Shown: piece by piece, positions 52,080 through 59,883 of the stretch
Layout of the letters: each line of letters begins with the position of its first letter
How positions within the stretch are numbered: position 1 is the stretch's first letter
DNA from: Roseovarius indicus
GTDB lineage: Bacteria; Pseudomonadota; Alphaproteobacteria; Rhodobacterales; Rhodobacteraceae
NCBI RefSeq assembly: GCF_008728195.1
Contig: NZ_CP031599.1
Span: 186,001 to 250,000 of the forward strand
Direction: 5' to 3'
Length of the DNA stretch: 64,000 nucleotides
Notes under the pieces: model-generated
What the model was told of the DNA's origin: nothing
Seen by the model: the letters and a program-made list of their open reading frames with translations, nothing else
The model's database searches: none
Position numbers and translations under genes: made by a program

Positions 52080-53510
52080 ATGACCAGTGATTTCACCCGC
52101 CGTCTGACGCGGTTCATCGCCGTGCCACATCGGCTGGACGCGGCAAATGCAGAGCAGGCCGCGCTTTGCGTGGAGGATACGGTGGCCGTCATCTATGGCG
52201 GGTGGCATGAGCCGGTGGTCCGCCGACTGGCGGCACTTGACGGGGACGGAGCGGCCGCGCCGGCGGGCGCAGTCGGAAAGGGCGGCGTAGCGCGGGCCGC
52301 GTTCCTCAACGCCGTGGCCGGTCACGCGCTGGACTTCGACGATGTCCACACGCTCAGCGTCACGCACCCCAGTGTGATCTTCGTGCCGGCGCTGCTGGCC
52401 ATGGCAGACGCGCGGCCCGAGACGGCCGCCCGTGTCGCCCCCGCGCTTGCTGTGGGAACGGCCGTCAATGTCGCGCTGGGACAGGTTCTGGGCTTTGGTC
52501 ACTACGACAAGGGCTGGCATGCCACATCGACGATCGGGGCCGTGGCCGCGGCGGCAGCGGTCGCGCATCAGCTTGACCTTGACGACGAGGCCATCGGAAA
52601 CGCCCTGTCGCTGGCCGCGTCGCTGGCCGGCGGATTGCAGATCAATTTCGGCGCGATGGCAAAACCGATCCAGGCCGGCAACGCCGCCCTTGTCGGAGTG
52701 CGCGCCGCCCGCATGGCCGAAGCCGGGATCACCGGCGCCCCCGACATCTTTTCGCGGCGCGGCTTCTTCGATCTTTATGCCGGTCCGGACGGGCTTGCGA
52801 CCGACCCTGCGGAAGTGGTGCCAAAGATCGATCTGGGCAGCTTGTCGCGCAAGCTTTATCCGTGCTGCTATCTCACGCACAGGATGATTGCCGCAGGGCG
52901 GCATCTATACACCGAACGCGGCGGCGACGCGGTGCCCGGGGACTCGGTGATCGAAATGACAGTGCCCAAGGGCGTCATGGTGCCCCTGCATGTCACCAAT
53001 CCCAAGGACGGAATGGAAGCCAAGTTCTGTGCCGCCTATACCCTGTGCGCCGCCCTGCATCAGGGTCAGGTCGGACTCGCGGATTTCGAGGGCGACAGCC
53101 CCCACCGGGCCGAGATCCGTCGCTTGATGGACATGGTGACCATCGAAACCGAACCGGACGCGGGGCAGGATCGCGTCGGCGTGGACCATGGGGCGGTCCA
53201 TGTCCGCCTGCGCAGAGGCAACGAAACCCTGGCCGAAACCTCGGTCGCGGCACATCCCGGATCGCCCTCGGACCCGGCGACGCCAGCCGAGATCGGTGAC
53301 AAGATCGCCGATTGTCTTGAGAAATACCGCCGGGACGGTGGCACGCCGCCCGCCGCCGGTGCGTTTCGTCAGGATCTGCGCACACGGCTGCATCTGCCGC
53401 CGCTGCGCGCTTCGATTGAAACCGACGGCCAATCACTTCACGCCCGTCACAACACACCAGAACACGGTACTTCAACCGCCAACCAAGCACTGTCTGAAAG
53501 GACCACCTGA
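52080..53510 (+). CDS. MmgE/PrpD-family protein
   Basis: The 476-residue protein shows the family pattern: CVEDTVAVIYGG (about 35), AAFLNAVAGHALDFDDVHTLS (about 78) with the conserved AH.LDFDD, HPSVIFVPALLAMAD, GFGHYDKGWHATSTIGAVAAA (about 140) and LYPCCYLTHRMIAAG (about 258). Members dehydrate 2-methylcitrate or isomerise related tricarboxylates (PrpD, cis-aconitate decarboxylase group), but the family is broad. No methylcitrate synthase or methylisocitrate lyase is nearby, so a standard propionate role is unlikely. The end overlaps the next gene by one base. Confidence 0.9.
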   Translation: MTSDFTRRLTRFIAVPHRLDAANAEQAALCVEDTVAVIYGGWHEPVVRRLAALDGDGAAAPAGAVGKGGVARAAFLNAVAGHALDFDDVHTLSVTHPSVIFVPALLAMADARPETAARVAPALAVGTAVNVALGQVLGFGHYDKGWHATSTIGAVAAAAAVAHQLDLDDEAIGNALSLAASLAGGLQINFGAMAKPIQAGNAALVGVRAARMAEAGITGAPDIFSRRGFFDLYAGPDGLATDPAEVVPKIDLGSLSRKLYPCCYLTHRMIAAGRHLYTERGGDAVPGDSVIEMTVPKGVMVPLHVTNPKDGMEAKFCAAYTLCAALHQGQVGLADFEGDSPHRAEIRRLMDMVTIETEPDAGQDRVGVDHGAVHVRLRRGNETLAETSVAAHPGSPSDPATPAEIGDKIADCLEKYRRDGGTPPAAGAFRQDLRTRLHLPPLRASIETDGQSLHARHNTPEHGTSTANQALSERTT

Positions 53511-54568
53511 TGGAGTCGATGATCTTCGACATGGCAGAGCGGCTTTTCCGCGACCATGTCAGCCACGGCCTGCGCGAGGACGCCGCCGCCGGACAATGCC
53601 CCGAGGCCCTCTGGACGCGGATCGAAGAGGCCGGGTTGCACATGGCGCTGGTGCCCGAAGAGGCCGGCGGCTTCGGCGTGCCCGCCGCCGAGGCGCTCGG
53701 GCTTGTGCGCATTGCCGGGGCGCATGGCCTGCCCCTGCCGCTCGCCGAAACCCTGATCGCAAATGCGGTTCTGGCGCGCGCGGGTCTGGCCCTGTCCGGC
53801 GGCAGGCTGACCATTGCTGAGGGCGAGGTGCTGCAACTGGAACGGCGCGGCGGTGCCGTGCATGCAAGCGGACACCTGACGCTGGTGCCTTTTGCCCGCT
53901 GGGCGGACCGGATCGTGACCATTGCCGCGCTGGATGGCGCCGATCACGTATTGTCCCTTCCGGTGAAGGATCTGACCGTCACCCCGGCGCAGGATCTTGC
54001 CGGGATGCCGCGCGACGATGTCGCGGTCGATCTCGACCTGCCCGGGGCCAATGCCACCGCCTTGCCCGGGTCGATGGGCGGGATGCGCGGGCTGGGTGCG
54101 CTTGTCCGCAGCCTGGCCACCGCCGGTGCGATGGAAACCATCCTGAAGATGAGTGTCGAATACGCCAACGACCGGGTCCAGTTCGGACGGCCGATCGGCA
54201 AGTTTCAGGCGATTCAGCAATACCTCGCAACGATGGCCGGAGAAACCGCCGCTTCGCGCACTGCCGCCGAAATGGCGGCCGACAGCTATGACACAGCCGC
54301 CTTTGCGCTGACCGTTGCCGCCGCCAAAAGCCGCGCCGGAGAAGCTGTGGAAACGGTCGGTGCGCTGGCTCATCAGGTTCATGGGGCCATCGGCTATACC
54401 GAGGAACATGCGCTGCACCATTTCACCAAACGGATCTGGAGCTGGCGCGACGAGTTCGGCACCGAACTGGACTGGACACAGGAACTGGGACGGGCCGCAC
54501 TGTCGAGCCCCCACGACACCTTCTGGCATTTCATCACTGACAGCACAGCACAAGGCGCAACGGCATGA
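53510..54568 (+). CDS. Acyl-CoA dehydrogenase, short subunit of an adjacent pair
   Basis: The 352-residue protein is shorter than usual, with a reduced middle domain (LTIAEGEVLQLERRGG, then LPVKDLTVTPAQDLAG). FGRPIGKFQAIQQYLATMAG (about 222) and the C-terminal QVHGAIGYTEEHALHHFTKR are family hallmarks. No EGT base is present. Together with the larger protein encoded directly downstream, overlapping by four bases, it resembles the two-gene heterotetrameric dehydrogenases of steroid catabolism such as ChsE1-ChsE2. The pairing is inferred. Confidence 0.9.
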   Translation: MESMIFDMAERLFRDHVSHGLREDAAAGQCPEALWTRIEEAGLHMALVPEEAGGFGVPAAEALGLVRIAGAHGLPLPLAETLIANAVLARAGLALSGGRLTIAEGEVLQLERRGGAVHASGHLTLVPFARWADRIVTIAALDGADHVLSLPVKDLTVTPAQDLAGMPRDDVAVDLDLPGANATALPGSMGGMRGLGALVRSLATAGAMETILKMSVEYANDRVQFGRPIGKFQAIQQYLATMAGETAASRTAAEMAADSYDTAAFALTVAAAKSRAGEAVETVGALAHQVHGAIGYTEEHALHHFTKRIWSWRDEFGTELDWTQELGRAALSSPHDTFWHFITDSTAQGATA

Positions 54569-55713
54569 CACTCACCGCGTTTCCTTCACCCCCGCCCGGC
54601 GCCGACTATGACGATCTGCGGCAAGAGGTCCGTGGATTTCTAGCCGAAGAGTTGGCCGATTTCCCGCCCGAAAAACGCGCCGAGTCGTGGAATGGGTTCA
54701 GCCGTGACTTTTCACGCAAGCTGGCGCAGCGCGGCTGGGTCGGCATGACTTTTCCCAAAGAATACGGCGGTCACGCGCGCAGCGCACTGGAACGCTATGT
54801 CGTGTCCGAAGAACTGCTGGCTGCCGGTGCGCCGGTAATTTCGCACTGGATCGCCGATCGTCAGAGCGGCCCGCTGATACTTGCCAAGGGCACCGAAGAT
54901 CAGAAACGCGCGATCGTGCCGCGCATCGCCGCGGGCGAGCTCTGTTTCTGCATCGGGATGAGCGAACCGGATTCCGGCTCGGACCTTGCGGCCACGCGCA
55001 CCGTCGCCACCGAGGTCGAGGGCGGTTTCCGCGTCAACGGCACAAAGGTCTGGACGACCTATGCGCATGTGGCCGATTACATGATCCTGTTCTGCCGCAC
55101 TGGCAAGAGCGACGACCGCCACGGCGGGATGAGCCAGTTTCTGATCGATCTCAAGGCCACCGAGAACATCCAGATCAGCCCGATCATCGACCTGGGCGGC
55201 GAACATCATTTCAACCAGGTTGTCTTCGACAACACCTTCCTGCCATCCGATGCGCTTCTGGGCGAACAGGGCGAGGGGTGGTCGCAGGTCATGAGCGAAC
55301 TGGCCTTCGAACGCAGCGGACCGGAACGGTTCCTGTCGTCCTTCGCCCTGATCGAAGAACTTATCCGTTTGCTGCGCAAAGACGCCACCGAGGCGCAACA
55401 GGCCGAGATCGGCCGCCTGTCCGCACATCTGATGGTGCTGCGGCAAATGTCGCGGTCGGTGGCCGGGATGCTGAACGAGGGCAAGAACCCAGCGCTTCAG
55501 GCCGCCATCGTCAAGGATCTCGGTGCGCTCTATGAACAGGACATTCCGCGCCTGGCCCGCAGCCTCTTGTCCCGCCCGGCCGTGCCCGGAGGACGCGACA
55601 GCTATGCAGCAGTGCTGGCCTATACGGAACTCGCGGTACCGTCGTTCTCGCTCCGGGGGGGCACCCGCGAGATCCTGCGCGGCATCATCGCGCGCGGACT
55701 GGGACTGAGGTAA
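54565..55713 (+). CDS. Acyl-CoA dehydrogenase, long subunit of an adjacent pair
   Basis: The 382-residue partner has MTFPKEYGGHARSALERY (about 60), IGMSEPDSGSDLAATRT (about 128), VNGTKVWTTYAHVADY (about 155) and C-terminal RGGTREILRGIIARGLGLR, in which the EGT glutamate is Gly. Glu within LAFERSGPERF may act as base. It shows an intact FAD-contact region (WTTYAH), unlike the shorter partner, which suggests division of labour. It converges with the IclR gene, and the 32-base gap contains a weak GC-rich hairpin. Confidence 0.9.
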   Translation: MTLTAFPSPPPGADYDDLRQEVRGFLAEELADFPPEKRAESWNGFSRDFSRKLAQRGWVGMTFPKEYGGHARSALERYVVSEELLAAGAPVISHWIADRQSGPLILAKGTEDQKRAIVPRIAAGELCFCIGMSEPDSGSDLAATRTVATEVEGGFRVNGTKVWTTYAHVADYMILFCRTGKSDDRHGGMSQFLIDLKATENIQISPIIDLGGEHHFNQVVFDNTFLPSDALLGEQGEGWSQVMSELAFERSGPERFLSSFALIEELIRLLRKDATEAQQAEIGRLSAHLMVLRQMSRSVAGMLNEGKNPALQAAIVKDLGALYEQDIPRLARSLLSRPAVPGGRDSYAAVLAYTELAVPSFSLRGGTREILRGIIARGLGLR

Positions 55714-55745
55714 CGGGGGGCTCGGCCAGCCGGAGCGGGGCGCGT

Positions 55746-56564
55746 CTAATTCAGGCCCATCCCGGTCCGACCTGGACGATAGCCTAGCGCCAACGAAAGT
55801 TGTTGGGCGCTCGCTTTGGCCGCTGTGACGCAAAGCTTCCGGTTCCTCTCTGCGCGTTCCAGAGGGGCGCCGATCACCAGGGCTCCTGCCAGGCTCCCAT
55901 CGGCCCGAAACACGGGCACACCGAAGCCTGCGGCGTCTACATGCGCGGTGCCGACCGTTCTGGCGTAGCCGGTTTTGCGAATCTCTGAAATCATGCGCCG
56001 CAATGCATTTTCGTCGGTGATCGAATTGCCGGTAAGCGGCGTCAGTTCCGTCCGTTCGAAATACGCGTCAAGCTTCTCGGGCGTGTCATAGGCCAGCATG
56101 ACAAGACCCGATGCCGAACAGAAAAGGGGCCGATCGACACCCGTCTGGGCAACGTACCGAACGGGCTGCTCGCTTTCGATGACCGATGAATAGACAACGC
56201 GATCACCATCCCGGACGGCATAGAGAACCGTCTCGCCCGTCTGCTTGACAACCTCGCTCATCACACCGCGCAGGATCGACTCGAACGGGTGGTTGGTCAG
56301 GATGGACTGCGCGAACTGAAAAATCCTCGGCCCGAGAAGATAGGTGTCCTTCTCGCGCATCAGGTAACCTTTTTCCGTGAGAGGGCGCAGCAGCACCAGC
56401 AAACTGCTCTTGGGGCAATTTAGCGCGCCGCTGAGTTCAGAGAGCGTCATGCGCCGGTCGCTTTGCGCCACCAGATCGAAGAGCGCAAGGATGCGGTTCA
56501 GCGACCGTGGCCCATCCGATTTACGCCCGGCAGATCCAATTCCGTCAGATTGCGCGGTTTTCAT
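55746..56564 (-). CDS. IclR-family transcriptional regulator
   Basis: The 272-residue regulator has the winged helix-turn-helix LTLSELSGALNCPKSSLLVL preceded by RSLNRILALFDLVAQSD (about 20) and a C-terminal effector domain with VGVDRPLFCSASGLVML-like sequence (about 140) and VGTAHVDAAGFGVPVFRADG (about 205). It lies in the middle of region 6, between the operons that carry the CACATATGTG sites, making it the natural candidate to bind them. It may be co-transcribed with the MaoC-fold gene at 56664 (99-base gap). Confidence 0.93.
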   Translation of the reverse strand: MKTAQSDGIGSAGRKSDGPRSLNRILALFDLVAQSDRRMTLSELSGALNCPKSSLLVLLRPLTEKGYLMREKDTYLLGPRIFQFAQSILTNHPFESILRGVMSEVVKQTGETVLYAVRDGDRVVYSSVIESEQPVRYVAQTGVDRPLFCSASGLVMLAYDTPEKLDAYFERTELTPLTGNSITDENALRRMISEIRKTGYARTVGTAHVDAAGFGVPVFRADGSLAGALVIGAPLERAERNRKLCVTAAKASAQQLSLALGYRPGRTGMGLN

Positions 56565-56583
56565 ATCTGCGTCTCCCGTTTCG

Positions 56584-56605
56584 CCCGGTTGCTAGCAAAA
56601 CCGGG
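56584..56605. promoter_or_regulatory. Inverted repeat just upstream of the IclR gene
   Basis: CCCGGTT (56584-56590) and AACCGGG (56599-56605) surround a centre containing the palindrome TTGCTAGCAA. It starts 20 bases before the regulator's start codon. It may be an autoregulatory operator or a terminator-like stem for the MaoC-fold gene; no T-run follows on the minus strand. Confidence 0.38.
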
Positions 56606-56663
56606 GCGGCAGTCCAGCCATTTCCGGCCAGGGGCGTACTCCCGCATCGTATCGGAGACGGGT

Positions 56664-57146
56664 TTACGCCTCTCCCGGCTCTTTGTCCGTCGTGCGTGCC
56701 TTGATCATCCGCAGGGGTGTGTATTCCAGCACCTGCTCTCCGGTCTGTTTGAATACCCTGTTCCGGGTCCGGACCAGGCCGCGGTTCGGCCGGCTTTTCG
56801 AGCGGCGCGACTCGGTCACCTCGACCTCGCAATGGATCGTGTCGCCCGCGAACGTGGGTCCCAGAACCTTCAGCTCCATTTCCAGAAAGGCAAAGCCCGT
56901 GTGTTGCATCGTGGACTGGGTCAGCAGACCCTCCATGAAGCAATAGACCAGGGAGCCGGGGGCGGCGAAGCCCGGCATGTTGGATTCCTTTTCGCGGAAG
57001 TCGCTGTTGATGAACAGCACTTCGAGCATGCCGGTGACACTGACGAAATTCGTGATGTCTGTTTCGGTCACGGTGCGGCCGATGGTCCGAAACTTGCGCC
57101 CCACCGGCAAATCTTCATAACAAAATCCAAGGCCCACAGTTTCCAT
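56664..57146 (-). CDS. MaoC-fold protein without the catalytic dyad
   Basis: The 160-residue hot-dog protein begins METVGLGFCYEDLPVGRKF, followed by TVTETDITNFVSVTG as in MaoC. Where active enzymes read SGDFNxLH, this reads TGMLEVLFIN, so both catalytic residues are gone (Met40, Phe45). FAAPGSLVYCFMEGLL and LGPTFAGDTIHCEVEV keep the fold. A binding, thioesterase-like or structural role is more likely than hydration. ATG 57146 is chosen with AAGGGAACG upstream; a longer GTG start lacks a ribosome-binding site. Confidence 0.85.
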   Translation of the reverse strand: METVGLGFCYEDLPVGRKFRTIGRTVTETDITNFVSVTGMLEVLFINSDFREKESNMPGFAAPGSLVYCFMEGLLTQSTMQHTGFAFLEMELKVLGPTFAGDTIHCEVEVTESRRSKSRPNRGLVRTRNRVFKQTGEQVLEYTPLRMIKARTTDKEPGEA

Positions 57147-57287
57147 GCCGCTCGTTCCCTTGTTAAGTCCCGTCTTCTGCGAAGGCTCGGCCACGCCAGT
57201 CCCGCAACCTGAACATTCCCCGCTCTCGGAAGGTTAAGGTGCAAGAGCCAGGCCAATCAATCGAAGCGACCATTTTTTCGGGTCTGA

Positions 57288-57308
57288 CATGAATCAAGCA
57301 CATTCATG
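57288..57308. promoter_or_regulatory. CATGAAT/ATTCATG inverted repeat
   Basis: Seven-base arms CATGAAT (57288-57294) and ATTCATG (57302-57308) with a seven-base spacer, 47 bases from the CACATATGTG site. It is a second candidate regulator-binding site in this divergent promoter region. Confidence 0.42.
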
Positions 57309-57354
57309 ATGAATCCGGCTTGTCGGTCTTTTTCGCCGTTCTCAATGCGACATT

Positions 57355-57366
57355 GCACATATGTGG
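57355..57366. promoter_or_regulatory. CACATATGTG palindrome upstream of acyl-CoA dehydrogenase/TAXI operon
   Basis: GCACATATGTGG contains the exact 10-base core (57356-57365) shared with 50110 and 51996. It lies 104 bases before ATG 57470 and 209 bases from the divergent MaoC-fold/IclR unit. Confidence 0.62.
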
Positions 57367-57469
57367 TTTTGTGCGACCGCCGGCCGTTAGTGTTTGGTCG
57401 GGCCCGGCCGCCAACCTAACGTCGGCCAACAAGCACTCGGCATCCACAACCGCAAGGAGTTATTCAGGC

Positions 57470-58582
57470 ATGAATTTCGGTTTTACCGAGGAGCAGGATA
57501 CCATACGCGAAACCCTGGCCCGGATGCTTGGCGATCACGCCACCCTGGAGGTCGCGCACAACCGCCTCGACAGCGGGGAAGGGTTCGATACGGCAACCTG
57601 GTCCGCACTGGCCGAAGGCGGCTGGCTTGGCCTCGCCATTTCGGAAGAAGAGGGTGGCTCGGGGGTGGGCGCGGTGGAACTGGCCATCCTTGCCGAAGAA
57701 ATCGGCCGCTGTCTGGCCGCCGTACCTTGCATCCCGGTCCTGTGTATGGCGGTTCCGGCCCTTCAGTCCGCCGGGACGGACGACCAGTGCAAATCGCTTC
57801 TGCCCGGCATCGCCGAAGGCCGCACGATCATAGCGACAGCGCTTGCCGAAGGCGGGGGTCTCGCACCTGACACCGTATCGGCGAAAGTGACGCAGGATCG
57901 CCTTTCGGGACAGAAAACGCCGGTCACCTTCGGCGCCGAGGCGACCCACGCTCTTGTCGCTGCGACCGATGAAGAGGGCACGCCGCGTCTCTATCTCGCG
58001 GATCTCTCCGCGTCGGGTGTGACGACGCGTGCGCTCGACCCGGTCGACCGCACGCGCCCGGCGGCCGAGATCGTTTTTGACAACACGCCGGTCGAACTTC
58101 TGCCCGGCTCGGACCCCGCGGCGATCAAGCGTCTTCTGGACGGCGCCGCGGTGCTGGCCGCCTTCGAACAGATCGGCCTTGCCGAGCGCGTGCTTGCCCT
58201 GACCACCGCCTATGCCGGCGAGCGGCACGCATTCGGGCGTCCGATCGGCGGCTTTCAGGCGGTCAAGCACCGGCTCGCGGACATGTTCGCCAAGATCGAA
58301 CTGGCGCGATCCAACGCCTTCTTCGGCGCCTGGGCGCTGGCGAGCGGCAGCGGTCGACTGCCTGAAGCCGCCGCCGTCGCGCGCCTCACGGCGCTCGATG
58401 CCGTACAATTCGCCACCGAAGAATCGATCCAGCTTCATGGCGGAATCGGATTCACATGGGCCGCCGACCCGCATCTTTTCCTGCGGCGCGGCTGGCAGTT
58501 GAAGGCAGAACTCGGCCCGGCCGCCATGTGGCGCGAACGGCTGCTTGGGCATTTGGCCGGCGCCCCAAGGGTCGCAAACTGA
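57470..58582 (+). CDS. Acyl-CoA dehydrogenase, short subunit of an adjacent pair
   Basis: The 370-residue protein has ISEEEGGSGVGAVELAIL (about 60) and FGRPIGGFQAVKHRLADMFA (about 255), with the C-terminal QLHGGIGFTWAADPHLFLRR typical of the small partner in two-gene dehydrogenases. The middle domain is reduced (ATALAEGGGLAPDT). There is no EGT base; Arg-rich LFLRRGWQLKAELG replaces it. AAGGAG lies ten bases before ATG 57470, and a longer in-frame start would run into the operator. The next gene, 28 bases on, encodes the larger partner. Confidence 0.9.
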   Translation: MNFGFTEEQDTIRETLARMLGDHATLEVAHNRLDSGEGFDTATWSALAEGGWLGLAISEEEGGSGVGAVELAILAEEIGRCLAAVPCIPVLCMAVPALQSAGTDDQCKSLLPGIAEGRTIIATALAEGGGLAPDTVSAKVTQDRLSGQKTPVTFGAEATHALVAATDEEGTPRLYLADLSASGVTTRALDPVDRTRPAAEIVFDNTPVELLPGSDPAAIKRLLDGAAVLAAFEQIGLAERVLALTTAYAGERHAFGRPIGGFQAVKHRLADMFAKIELARSNAFFGAWALASGSGRLPEAAAVARLTALDAVQFATEESIQLHGGIGFTWAADPHLFLRRGWQLKAELGPAAMWRERLLGHLAGAPRVAN

Positions 58583-58610
58583 AAGGGAAGCTGACAGGGA
58601 AATCGGACAC

Positions 58611-59837
58611 ATGGATTTTAGCGACAGCCCAGAAGAAGCCGCCTTTCGCGCAAAAGCGCGGGAATGGCTGGACGCCAACGCAACCCTGAGGGACGGCAGC
58701 GAGAAGGCTCAGGATCACTTCATGGCCCGCGACGCCGACGAGGTCGCGCGAGCGCGGGACTGGCAGGCCCGCAAGGCCGAAGCGGGCTGGGCCGGACTGA
58801 CCTGGCCGCGCGCCTTCGGGGGCCGCGACGCCACGCCGATCGAACAGGTGATCTGGAACCAGGAGGAAGGGCGCTATGCCGTTCCGCCCAACGCCTTCCT
58901 GATCGGCATCGGGCTGGTCGGGCCGACGGTCATGATCCACGGCACGGAGGATCAGAAAACCGCGGTTCTGCCGCGCGCCCTGACCGGCGAGGACATCTGG
59001 TGCCAGTTGTTTTCCGAACCCGCCGCCGGCTCTGACCTGGCCGGCATACGGACCCGCGCGCGGCGCGATGGCGGCGACTGGGTGATTTCCGGCCAGAAAG
59101 TCTGGACCTCGGGGGCGCATTATTCCAGCCACGGCATCCTTCTGGCACGCACCGACCCGTCGGTGCCCAAACACAAGGGGATGACCATGTTCCTCGTGGA
59201 CATGTCCGACCCGGCCATCGAAACGCGCCCGATCCGCCAGATCTCGGGCGGGGCCAGCTTCAACGAGGTATTCATCGACGACCTGCGCGTGCCGGACAGC
59301 GCCCGTCTGGGCGGCGAATCCGAAGGCTGGAAGGTGGCGCTGACGACGCTGATGAACGAACGGTTCAGCATCTCGGTCGGTCGCGCCAGCGGCGGCGCGC
59401 GCGCCGAGGAGCTGATCGACCTTGCCGCCCGCGTCGAACGCAACGGGCGCCCGGCCATCGAGGACGGCGAAGTGCGCGCGCGGGTCGCTGATTTCATCGC
59501 GCGGCAACGCGGACTCGAATTCACGTCCTACCGGGTCATGACGTCGCTTTCGCGCGGCGAGGCACCGGGGGAGGAAGGCTCGATCGGAAAGCTGCTGCTG
59601 GGCAAGCTGCGGCAGGAGATGGGCGCCTTCGGGATGGAACTGGCAGGGACTGCGGCGGGCGTGTCGGCGGCCGCCGGCGACGATACCGCGCGCTGGCGCA
59701 ACGAGTATCTTACGGCGCCGGGCAACCGCATCGCCGGCGGGTCCGACGAGATCCAGCGCACGATCATCGGCGAGCGCATTCTTGGACTTCCGCCGGAAAT
59801 ACGCGTCGACAAGAACGTGCCGTTCTCGGAACTTTAG
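58611..59837 (+). CDS. Acyl-CoA dehydrogenase, long subunit of an adjacent pair
   Basis: The 408-residue protein has TWPRAFGGRDATPIEQ (about 64), QLFSEPAAGSDLAGIRT (about 127), ISGQKVWTSGAHYSSHG (about 160) and C-terminal IAGGSDEIQRTIIGERILGLP. The EGT glutamate is Gly/Ser, as in several FadE proteins of steroid and bile-acid clusters. The longer N-terminal arm (about 20 extra residues) is also typical of those. ATG 58611 follows GGGAAATCGGACAC. It is followed by a TAXI transporter in the same operon. Confidence 0.91.
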   Translation: MDFSDSPEEAAFRAKAREWLDANATLRDGSEKAQDHFMARDADEVARARDWQARKAEAGWAGLTWPRAFGGRDATPIEQVIWNQEEGRYAVPPNAFLIGIGLVGPTVMIHGTEDQKTAVLPRALTGEDIWCQLFSEPAAGSDLAGIRTRARRDGGDWVISGQKVWTSGAHYSSHGILLARTDPSVPKHKGMTMFLVDMSDPAIETRPIRQISGGASFNEVFIDDLRVPDSARLGGESEGWKVALTTLMNERFSISVGRASGGARAEELIDLAARVERNGRPAIEDGEVRARVADFIARQRGLEFTSYRVMTSLSRGEAPGEEGSIGKLLLGKLRQEMGAFGMELAGTAAGVSAAAGDDTARWRNEYLTAPGNRIAGGSDEIQRTIIGERILGLPPEIRVDKNVPFSEL

Positions 59838-59883
59838 GCAAAATGCCGACTGAGCCCGAATAACCAACAAGGAGGAGACTACC

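Larger units (their letters stand above)
57147..57469. other. Divergent intergenic region with two symmetric sites
   Basis: The 323 bases between the MaoC-fold gene and the acyl-CoA dehydrogenase start hold no convincing gene. An inverted repeat lies at 57288-57308 and the CACATATGTG site at 57355-57366. Promoters for both divergent units must lie here. Confidence 0.65.

Noticed and set aside
55714..55745. A bidirectional terminator between the converging acyl-CoA dehydrogenase and IclR genes
   Set aside because: GCTC-GGC/GCC-GAGC can pair but with a bulge and without a T-run on either strand, so the evidence is too weak for a feature.
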